Origin: Candidatus Desantisiibacteriota bacterium
GTDB lineage: Bacteria > JACRDZ01
DNA length: 8,177 nucleotides
Direction of reading: 5' to 3'
Assembly: GCA_016209155.1 (NCBI GenBank)
Contig: JACQWU010000069.1
Span: 1,610 to 9,786 of the forward strand
Shown: positions 1 to 5,511 of the stretch, piece by piece
Layout of the letters: each line of letters begins with the position of its first letter
Numbering within the stretch: position 1 is the stretch's first letter
Notes under the pieces: model-generated
What the model saw: the letters and a program-made list of their open reading frames with translations, nothing else
Databases searched by the model: none
Told to the model about the DNA's origin: nothing
Position numbers and translations under genes: made by a program

Positions 1-475
1 ATTCAATCTGCCTTTTATCCTCAACTTTTTTAACTGTCCCAATCTGATTTCTTGAAACCTTCAATATCCTATCCGCAAGCGCTTTATCAAGCATACGGTG
101 AATGCGCGGATTTTCCAGTAATATCTCATCAAATAAAATCTTATCAAGCGAAAGAAGAATCAAATCTTTCGTAGCGCGCACACTGCGTGAACGCGGACTC
201 CCCGTCAAAAGAGAAAGCTCCCCAAAATGATCCCCCGGGCTCATATGCCCGATTACACTCATTCCCCCATCATCATAACTTACAACCAGCTCAACCTCAC
301 CCTCGGCAATAACATAAAAAGCATGCCCCATCTCCCCCTGACGATATACATAATCCCCTTTTTTAATTACAATTTCCTCCGAAACAGAAGCAACAATCTC
401 CAGCTCCTCCGGCCTCAACTTATGAAATAAAGGTGTATTCCCCAACAATTTTTTCTTATCCACTAAATTTCCCAT
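1..475 (-). CDS. Cyclic-nucleotide-binding domain protein (N-terminal part, runs off left edge)
   Basis: The 158 complete codons visible encode a cNMP-binding beta-roll domain of the CRP/PKA-R type. What is seen: an opening segment with TPLFHKLRPEEL (about residues 14-25), the KKGDYIYRQGE strand-turn (38-48), FYVIAEGEVEL (53-63), and a phosphate-binding cassette reading FGELSLLTGSPRSRSVRA (84-101), with the Gly-Glu and Arg-Ser pairs that bind the cyclic nucleotide phosphate and ribose. A helical segment (122-146) follows, where CRP would have its dimer helix. The remainder is cut off, so it cannot be said whether a DNA-binding, patatin or other domain follows. Start: ATG at 473-475 is the first start after an in-frame TAA, but AGGAG directly abuts it (see the RBS entry). 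The gene is about 44% GC, clearly richer than its neighbours, and may belong to the resident genome rather than the acquired block. Fold assignment is confident; the ligand and role are unknown. Confidence 0.9.
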   Translation of the reverse strand, partial: MGNLVDKKKLLGNTPLFHKLRPEELEIVASVSEEIVIKKGDYVYRQGEMGHAFYVIAEGEVELVVSYDDGGMSVIGHMSPGDHFGELSLLTGSPRSRSVRATKDLILLSLDKILFDEILLENPRIHRMLDKALADRILKVSRNQIGTVKKVEDKRQIE

Positions 476-480
476 CTCCT
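461..480 (-). promoter_or_regulatory. Ambiguous ribosome binding site / start of the cNMP-binding gene
   Basis: AGGAG at 476-480 sits directly against the ATG at 473-475 with no spacer, which is too close for normal initiation. An in-frame GTG at 461-463 (codon 5) lies 12 nt from the same AGGAG, somewhat long but more workable. The true start may therefore be GTG, four residues shorter. Confidence 0.4.
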
Positions 481-541
481 TAACTTAAATTAATGATTAA
501 CCGCGAATGAACGCTAATTAACGCTAATATTTTTTTATCTA

Positions 542-550
542 ATTCGCGTT
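542..550. repeat. Target-site duplication, left copy
   Basis: ATTCGCGTT directly abuts the left end of the element at 551 and is identical to 695-703. Confidence 0.8.
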
Positions 551-694
551 GGGTGCATCCTTAGTATTTGTATACGCGCAATGTAGCAAAGGGCTTTAGC
601 CCTGTAAAAAATTTATAAAATCAATAAGCGACACTAAAGGGTCTTGCTACATTTGAAAATATACAAAAAAATTTATAAATGCGGGGATACACCC
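551..694. mobile_element. 144-bp MITE-like element with terminal inverted repeats
   Basis: The ends are GGGTGCATCC (551-560) and, in reverse complement from 694, GGGTGTATCC, matching at 9 of 10 positions. A second pair of inverted arms lies inside: AATGTAGCAA at 580-589 and its exact reverse complement TTGCTACATT at 644-653, each followed inward by a GGG/CCC and TTTAG-type match, so most of the element can fold into one long imperfect hairpin. AGGGCT..AGCCCT (590-603) forms an additional small palindrome on the left arm. A perfect 9-bp direct repeat flanks the element and it carries no ORF. It is therefore a non-autonomous element that needs a transposase in trans. A 9-bp duplication occurs in several IS families, so the parent cannot be named from this window. 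It sits about 75 bp upstream of the cNMP-binding gene and could alter that gene's expression. Confidence 0.8.
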
Positions 695-703
695 ATTCGC
701 GTT
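695..703. repeat. Target-site duplication, right copy
   Basis: ATTCGCGTT directly follows the right end of the element (694) and is identical to 542-550. It also continues into TATTAGC, as the intact palindrome at 852-867 does. Confidence 0.8.
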
Positions 704-810
704 TATTAGCATACTTATCTTTCACCTGTGCAACCTCATACAGAAAATAATAGTCTCAATCGCTTCCCTTTACGCAAATAATATTTAAACTCAGCCATTA
801 AACCGTTCTT

Positions 811-881
811 AACCGCGAATGCACGCGAATGTACGCTAATTTTATTCCCTGATTCGCGTTTATTAGCGTTCATTAGCGGTT
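811..881. repeat. Palindromic intergenic repeat, copy 2 (intact)
   Basis: The left arm at 811-840 has three 10-bp units (AACCGCGAAT, GCACGCGAAT, GTACGCTAAT). The right arm at 852-881, in reverse complement, reads AACCGCTAAT, GAACGCTAAT, AAACGCGAAT. The arms match at 24 of 30 positions around an 11-nt loop (841-851). The mismatches are mostly G/T exchanges inside the units, so single-strand pairing is largely kept. This is a REP/MITE-like dispersed repeat rather than a terminator, because no U-run follows on the transcribed strand. Confidence 0.8.
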
Positions 882-894
882 CAGTACTCCTTTC

Positions 895-993
895 TTAATA
901 ATCCAAAATCACCTTATCAATTTTGAGGGTAGTTTTGGGGGTAGTTTTAAGGGTAGTTTCTATTACTTCTTTAACTACATTTTTGCCGATATT
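895..993 (-). pseudogene. Possible C-terminal relic of an AlbA_2-type gene
   Basis: An open frame of 32 codons, closed by TAA at 895-897 and preceded by an in-frame TGA, has no start codon with a ribosome site. It begins NIGKNVVKEVIE, passes through TTLK-TTPK-TTLK and ends KIDKVILDY. Low-complexity runs of the NVxK/TTxK kind are familiar near the C-terminal part of AlbA_2-domain (Schlafen-type) ATP-binding proteins, just before a winged helix. That makes it a plausible tail of the truncated AlbA_2 gene at 1572-1835, with the toxin-antitoxin pair now between the two pieces. The link rests on short, low-complexity sequence and is tentative; it could also be chance or the end of an unrelated gene. 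Confidence 0.35.
921..959. repeat. Three tandem 12-bp repeats
   Basis: TTTTGAGGGTAG, TTTTGGGGGTAG and TTTTAAGGGTAG follow one another (921-956), and TTT begins a fourth. Units differ only at positions 5-6. Read on the minus strand in the relic's frame, each unit is four codons, Thr-Thr-Leu/Pro-Lys, so the repeat length preserves the reading frame. Confidence 0.85.
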
Positions 994-1008
994 TCAAAGC
1001 TATATTAA

Positions 1009-1308
1009 TTAAATAATTTTTGGAAGCTCATGACTTCCATGAATAACAAGAACTAAATAAATTACATTCTTATTTATTTTATACACTATTCTGTAATTCT
1101 GATAAATAAGTTCTCTTATATCAGGGTTGCTATATTCAGGAACCAATCTACCTATTTGAGGAAAAGTATTTAACTTTTCAATTGAAAGCAATATTTTTTT
1201 AGCAAAATCACTCGCGTAGTATGGTGAATCATAAGAAATATATTGTATAACATCTTCAAAACTTTTTATCCCATCTTCAGTCCATATAAGTTTTTCTATT
1301 TTATCCAT
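1009..1308 (-). CDS. RelE/ParE-family type II toxin
   Basis: This 99-aa protein has the size and layout of the RelE/ParE toxin fold: two N-terminal helices (about residues 12-46), the FPQIGRLVPE turn (49-58), then the strands IRELIYQNYRIVYKI (64-78) and IYLVLVIHGSHELP (83-96). In this superfamily RelE members cleave mRNA on the ribosome and ParE members poison gyrase; the sequence alone does not decide which. The position often held by Arg in the HGxR motif is His93 here. The ATG at 1306-1308 has AGGA about 8 nt upstream, inside the antitoxin gene, and overlaps the antitoxin end by 13 bp. That gives coupled, antitoxin-first translation typical of such pairs. The ORF is intact, so the module is probably functional. 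Confidence 0.88.
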   Translation of the reverse strand: MDKIEKLIWTEDGIKSFEDVIQYISYDSPYYASDFAKKILLSIEKLNTFPQIGRLVPEYSNPDIRELIYQNYRIVYKINKNVIYLVLVIHGSHELPKII

Positions 1309-1481
1309 TTAGAAATCCTCTTTTTTGCATCTTCGTGACTTATAACTTTTCCTTCCTCGATTTGCCTTAAGCTAGTGTCAACTTTTTGCCTAAAATATAT
1401 TTCTGCCATAATTTCATCATAATCTACTTCATCAGACAATTTTTCAATCATACTTATAACGTCCTGTTTTATATGTGACAT
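1296..1481 (-). CDS. RelB-like antitoxin
   Basis: This is a 61-aa, charged, mostly helical protein placed immediately before and overlapping a RelE/ParE toxin. The region IMAEIYFRQKVDTSLRQIEE (residues 25-44) followed by GKVISHEDAKKRISKWI (45-60) resembles the toxin-wrapping C-terminal half common in RelB/StbD-type antitoxins. An obvious separate DNA-binding domain is not visible, but the N-terminal 20 residues are short enough to form part of a dimeric one. It is expected to neutralise the toxin by direct binding and to repress its own promoter with the toxin as co-repressor. The start at 1479-1481 is supported by a strong AGGAGG (1488-1493) at 6-nt spacing. Family placement rests on length, context and motif style. 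Confidence 0.82.
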   Translation of the reverse strand: MSHIKQDVISMIEKLSDEVDYDEIMAEIYFRQKVDTSLRQIEEGKVISHEDAKKRISKWIK

Positions 1482-1487
1482 AATGAA

Positions 1488-1493
1488 CCTCCT
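1488..1493 (-). promoter_or_regulatory. Strong ribosome binding site of the antitoxin
   Basis: A full AGGAGG lies 6 nt before the antitoxin ATG. It is the best Shine-Dalgarno match in the window and fits the need for antitoxin excess over toxin. Confidence 0.8.
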
Positions 1494-1521
1494 ATCAATT
1501 TACTTATTTTTTTCTGACTTT

Positions 1522-1550
1522 ATTATAACCTATCCTAACAAACTTCTCAA
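1522..1550 (-). promoter_or_regulatory. Sigma-70-type promoter of the toxin-antitoxin pair
   Basis: On the minus strand TTGAGA (1545-1550) and a perfect TATAAT (1522-1527) are separated by exactly 17 nt. The -10 box is about 40 bp upstream of the antitoxin ATG. This gives the pair its own transcription start, independent of the large genes upstream. The spacer contains a TTAGGATAGG stretch that could take part in operator recognition, but no clear inverted repeat is seen. Confidence 0.7.
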
Positions 1551-1571
1551 ATTTTAATCAATTTAAACTAT

Positions 1572-1835
1572 TTAAACCAATACTTGCAAACCAACAGAAA
1601 TAGGCGGGTCGCAATTCCTTGCAATGTCTGCAATTTGCGATTTTAAACTATTGGTTATACTTACCCCTTTTATCTGTCCGGAATCACTCACCCCTACAAA
1701 AATCTTTCCACCTATTGCATTCACAAATGCAATAATCTCTTTTGCAATTGAAGGATTAAATGACTCTTTAAACTCTATTGTCTGCCCTTCACCTTCCTGC
1801 AAAATTATTTGTAAATCCTGATTTGTTAATTTCAT
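1572..1835 (-). pseudogene. Truncated AlbA_2 (Schlafen-type) domain gene, N-terminal stub
   Basis: The 87-aa product opens with the classic start of an AlbA_2 domain: EGQTIEFKESFNPSIAKEI (residues 16-34), FVNAIGGKIFVGVSDSGQIKG (37-57) and a final IARNCDPPISVGLQ (71-84), where it stops abruptly. AlbA_2 domains run well past 100 residues and are usually followed by an ATP-binding/winged-helix part, so about the last quarter of the domain and everything after it are missing. ATG at 1833-1835 is preferred over more upstream starts because those overlap the ATPase gene and would add a low-complexity leader; the ribosome site is only a weak AGAGAA. The stub is co-directional, 40 bp downstream of the ATPase, and may once have been the third gene of that operon. 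AlbA_2 proteins act on nucleic acids; the Schlafen relatives bind or cut tRNA. A functional short protein cannot be excluded. Confidence 0.75.
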
Positions 1836-1875
1836 GTATTTATTCTCTTTTTCTTTTCTATTTTTTCTATTTAAT

Positions 1876-4800
1876 TTACTTATTATACATCTCAATTTCA
1901 GGCCCATTATCACCTATTGACTTAAACTCATAAAATATTGCCCTGTTTTTCATCCTGCTAAACTTCTGCCGCATTAATCTAAATAATCTTTCTTCGCAAG
2001 TAGATATAATAAATTGATGTTTCGATTCGTTATCCAGAATAAGTCCCTTAATAACATCAAGTAGGGAATAAGCATTTAAATCATCAAAATGTGTTACAGG
2101 ATCATCTAAAAGAATTGGGGAAAAAGATGACCAGGTTTGAGTTAAGGTTGCGGTCAAAAAAAGGCTTAACATAACTATCTGAATTTGAGATTCACTAAAA
2201 TAATCACTTGGAAATAGTTTTTTACTTGCTTCTCTTTCTACATGAACTAAAATACCACCTTTATCTGTTGATAGCTCTATATTTCCAAAACCATACACTG
2301 ACCTAAGCCTTTTTTGAATAATTGATGTTAATGGGCCATATTTATGCGTGTATTCTTTTAATGATTTATTTTGAACAGCTTGGAGTTCCTTGTTAATACG
2401 ATTTACATATAATAACCATTCTTCTATAGATTTTTTTTCTAACTTTAATTTTTCAAGTTGTTTTTCTCTTTCTTTTATTTCAGTTTCACTTTTTTTGATT
2501 GCGACAGATTTTTGCATGGAATCTAATGCAAATTGAAAATTAGTAATTTCATTTTGCAATACTTCCAAACGAGCTAATTTTTTATTTAATTTTTTCTTTT
2601 TATTTTGTATTTGCTCTATATCCGTTGTAATATTAAATTTGAAATATTTAAATAACTTTTCAACTTCGTTTATACAATTTGAATATTCAACAATTTTTCC
2701 ATTTATTTCCAAAATTTCTTTTTCTAAAACTTTTTTCCTCTCCAGTGAACTATCAATTTGTTTTTGTAAGTTCTGAGATTTAAATTGAGCGGATTCTAAT
2801 TGTTCTTTTAAATTGTTTATATCATTGACTGTTTTATTAAGTGTTTCATGAACGGATGAATTTTCAATCTCTAGTGAAACCTGACGTTCCAATGCATCGT
2901 TCTTTATATTATTTAATTTTAAATGCAGTTCCTTAATCTTTAATTTAGTTGTTGATAACTTCTGTTCAAACTCCTTTTTATTACCGATATACATTAAAGA
3001 ATTATTAAATTGTTCATCTTTAAAAACTTGCTGTTTTGACAACTCTTTTTGAATCAAATTTATTGAGTTTTCAATTTCTATTTTTTTCGAAAAAATTATT
3101 GCTGTTAAATTCTTTAGTATAACTGGTAAATTGAGGGAAGTTGCTAAATGCTCATATATTTTAAGCTTTTCTTTAGTATCAGAAAGTTCTTTTTTAAATT
3201 TGATATAATTCTCCTCTAAATTTTTGAGTTTTGAATTCATGCTATCAACTTGCTCTTTCATTTTTTTATGTTTAGATTCCATTTCATTAAATTCTTTAAG
3301 AACTATTTCTGTTTCTTTAGGCCTAACGCCTCTTTGCAATTTTAATTTTTCAATTAATTCTTGTTGAGATTTATGTGAAGTTCCGCATACCGGACAAATT
3401 TCATTTGATATATGTTTTTCTATACTATCAAGCAATCCTTGAAGCTCTGTCCCATTTTTTTGCAAGTTTTTAATGAATGTTCTCAGTTTTTCAATATTTA
3501 TATATTTGGCTTTTAAACTGTCTTCTTGAATTGGTATTATTTTCTTTAAATCAAAAATTTGAATTTCTAATTCATGTATATTTTTTTCTATCTCAATTAT
3601 TCGATTTAGTTTTTCATTCCAGTCATTTAAATTTTCCATCAAGGAAATAATCTTATTTAAATTATCTTCTTGCATTTTTTTATCTAGGATAATTTTATTT
3701 ATGCTATCTTGTTTTATTTCAATCTCAGAATTAGTTTTTGTTATATCAGTTTGTAAAATTATTAATTGTTTTTGTATTTCTTGAAAATTTTTTATTTCCT
3801 GATCAATTTGCACCTTAAACAAATCATATTGAGCTTTATTATTTGCAATCCAATCAAAATTTTCTTTTATTTTATTAAAATGTTTTTCTTCCAACAACAA
3901 CTTTTGATGGCTTTCTGTTATTAACACCAATTCTTTTTTATTTTTAATATATTCTTCTTCATTTTTTTCAATCAACTCTTTCCGTTGCTTTAATCCAATT
4001 TTTTTCTCATTAACTTTTTCTGTACAAATAATAAATTTTGGGAATTCAGTTTCTATCTCTTCAATTTTTTTTATATCAAAAGATACATCCCCTTTAGCAA
4101 TTATAACCTCTGCATCCAAGCCACGAACTATTTTTTCCGAAAATTCTTTTGGGGGTTCTATCGAAATTTTAATTTCATGTGATATTTTATCAAACATCTG
4201 TTTCCCAAGTTCAAGGACAGCATCAGGTCTCTCGAAATGTTTCAACTGTTGAGTCAATTGTTTAATTTCTTCTTCTTTAGAGGCTTGTAAATCTTTTAAT
4301 TTAACAATATCTTGTCCCTTTGCATTAACTTGTCTTTCCAATACTTCTGAAACTTTTTTTGTTTTATTAATTCCTTCAACATAATCTTGAAATGCAAGCA
4401 TTCGAGAAACAACATCCTCTGGTAACGTTGAATCGTCTTTAATTTGTGAAGTTAATGATTGATATTCTTGCCCAAAGATATGTATCGATCTAAATAAATT
4501 AACTAAATTTTCGATTCTCATATCATGTGATTCTTCTTCAACTCCTGTTAATTTTTTTAAAAAATCAATTCTATTAATAAAATTTTCAGTGGAATTAACA
4601 TTCATTCTATTATTTACATATCTTTCAAAAGTACTATTTTGATTATTTTCAGATATTGTCATCTTAACAAACGATTCTTTTTCAGAGGAATCTAAATGTT
4701 TTAAAATACTTTCTAATTTATTCTTACGTTTATCGAATCTGGTTACACCACCAGTACACATAAAATCTATAGCATCAAAAAATGATGTTTTACCTAAACC

Positions 4801-5511
4801 ATTTGAACCATATAAAACTACTAAATCCGCATCAAGATCGAATTTTTGATTTTTATATGCGCGAAAATTAGATATCTCCAGTTCTTTTATGCGAACATTT
4901 ATTTTACTTTCAAATTGTGAAGAATTTAAATATCCTGTTTCTGATTCAAACCAATTTGGAGTTTCAAACTTTCCTTTTAAACTTTCTTCAATAATTTTTT
5001 CAATACCTTTAAAATGCGGTACCGCAAAACTTTTTGCAAGTTCTGTTTTAACTCCATGCTTCATTAAAAATGTTTGAGCGCTAAGAGGTCTCTTTAATCC
5101 AATATTTTCAGGACGTAATGGAATAAAAGGAAGGTGCTCTAATTCGTCTTCAATCTTATTATTCCCATTAATAATAAATTTACGGCAGAAATAAGGATTA
5201 ATTTCTACTTCATTAAAAAAATTATCAAAGCTTTTATTTTTATCCATTCTACAAAGAACTAAATTAAGATCAAAATCAGCCCAATCCTTTGAACGAATCG
5301 TGTATAGTTCTTTTAACTTTTGAAATGCTGAATTATAATCTTTTTGAGGATTCTCATATAAAGATGCAAAAGCAATCAAATAGGGTTTTATATCCATTAA
5401 AAGAAAAAGTGGTAAAAAATCGCTGGAAGGGGATTCCATCTTAAGATGTGTATCGTTAAAAATATTAGTTAAAGCTTCTTTAAGTTTTACATCATTATAA
5501 GTTGGATTCAT
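1876..5511 (-). CDS. SMC/Rad50-like ABC ATPase with zinc-hook motif and N-terminal extension
   Basis: This 1211-aa protein is a split ABC ATPase with a long coiled coil. Domains in order: a ~195-aa N-terminal extension of unknown family; an ABC N-lobe (about 205-360) beginning IKELEISNFRAYKNQKF, with Walker A GSNGLGKT at 235-242 and a Q-loop-like GQEYQ (Gln348); coiled coil to about 700; a CPVCG hook-like motif at 706-710; returning coiled coil to about 1060; and an ABC C-lobe with the signature-like FSESQIQ (1105-1111), Walker B LLDDP (1134-1138), D-loop THFDDLN (1140-1146) and FIISTCEE (1167-1174) where the H-loop His is expected. CPVCG lies almost exactly midway between the Walker motifs, as the Rad50 hook does. 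Such ATPases form dimers that bind or tether DNA. The start ATG overlaps the stop of the nitrilase gene (ATGA), with AAGGA 11 nt upstream, so the two are translationally coupled. The gene is very AT-rich. It resembles the SMC subunit of Lamassu-like or other ABC-ATPase conflict systems; this is inference from architecture, not a match. Confidence 0.92.
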   Translation of the reverse strand: MNPTYNDVKLKEALTNIFNDTHLKMESPSSDFLPLFLLMDIKPYLIAFASLYENPQKDYNSAFQKLKELYTIRSKDWADFDLNLVLCRMDKNKSFDNFFNEVEINPYFCRKFIINGNNKIEDELEHLPFIPLRPENIGLKRPLSAQTFLMKHGVKTELAKSFAVPHFKGIEKIIEESLKGKFETPNWFESETGYLNSSQFESKINVRIKELEISNFRAYKNQKFDLDADLVVLYGSNGLGKTSFFDAIDFMCTGGVTRFDKRKNKLESILKHLDSSEKESFVKMTISENNQNSTFERYVNNRMNVNSTENFINRIDFLKKLTGVEEESHDMRIENLVNLFRSIHIFGQEYQSLTSQIKDDSTLPEDVVSRMLAFQDYVEGINKTKKVSEVLERQVNAKGQDIVKLKDLQASKEEEIKQLTQQLKHFERPDAVLELGKQMFDKISHEIKISIEPPKEFSEKIVRGLDAEVIIAKGDVSFDIKKIEEIETEFPKFIICTEKVNEKKIGLKQRKELIEKNEEEYIKNKKELVLITESHQKLLLEEKHFNKIKENFDWIANNKAQYDLFKVQIDQEIKNFQEIQKQLIILQTDITKTNSEIEIKQDSINKIILDKKMQEDNLNKIISLMENLNDWNEKLNRIIEIEKNIHELEIQIFDLKKIIPIQEDSLKAKYINIEKLRTFIKNLQKNGTELQGLLDSIEKHISNEICPVCGTSHKSQQELIEKLKLQRGVRPKETEIVLKEFNEMESKHKKMKEQVDSMNSKLKNLEENYIKFKKELSDTKEKLKIYEHLATSLNLPVILKNLTAIIFSKKIEIENSINLIQKELSKQQVFKDEQFNNSLMYIGNKKEFEQKLSTTKLKIKELHLKLNNIKNDALERQVSLEIENSSVHETLNKTVNDINNLKEQLESAQFKSQNLQKQIDSSLERKKVLEKEILEINGKIVEYSNCINEVEKLFKYFKFNITTDIEQIQNKKKKLNKKLARLEVLQNEITNFQFALDSMQKSVAIKKSETEIKEREKQLEKLKLEKKSIEEWLLYVNRINKELQAVQNKSLKEYTHKYGPLTSIIQKRLRSVYGFGNIELSTDKGGILVHVEREASKKLFPSDYFSESQIQIVMLSLFLTATLTQTWSSFSPILLDDPVTHFDDLNAYSLLDVIKGLILDNESKHQFIISTCEERLFRLMRQKFSRMKNRAIFYEFKSIGDNGPEIEMYNK

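Larger units (their letters stand above)
499..716. repeat. Palindromic intergenic repeat, copy 1, split by an inserted element
   Basis: The left arm (499-528) consists of three ~10-bp units: AACCGCGAAT, GAACGCTAAT and TAACGCTAAT. The right arm starts as ATTCGCGTT (542-550), is interrupted by the 144-bp element, and resumes at 695-716 as ATTCGCGTT plus TATTAGCATACTT. With the insertion removed, the right arm read in reverse complement aligns with the left arm at most positions (about 16 of the last 20). The copy is the same family as the intact repeat at 811-881, which supports the reconstruction. Such dispersed GCGAAT-unit palindromes are non-coding; whether they fold in RNA or are mobilised in trans is unknown. 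Confidence 0.75.
476..894. other. Intergenic repeat-rich region without a supported gene
   Basis: This gap lies between the cNMP-binding gene and the gene relic at 895. It holds two palindromic repeats of the GCGAAT/GCTAAT type and one small inverted-repeat element, each listed separately. The stretch 717-810 between them shows nothing recognisable. No convincing rho-independent terminator is seen: the hairpins are not followed by a clear U-tract on the minus strand. Confidence 0.6.

Noticed and set aside
227-430. Plus-strand open frame of 67 codons
   Set aside because: It is opposite the cNMP-binding gene, whose minus-strand frame has clear family motifs. The plus-strand product is low in recognisable structure.
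736-798. 20-codon minus-strand frame starting MAEFKYYLRKGK
   Set aside because: No Shine-Dalgarno site, no known family, and a length easily reached by chance in an intergenic region.
499-881. CRISPR-like array
   Set aside because: Units of about 10 bp are contiguous and arranged as inverted arms, with no uniform spacers and no cas genes nearby.
811-881. Rho-independent terminator for the toxin-antitoxin transcript
   Set aside because: The hairpin is long and imperfect and no U-run follows it on the transcribed (minus) strand; it matches the dispersed repeat family instead.
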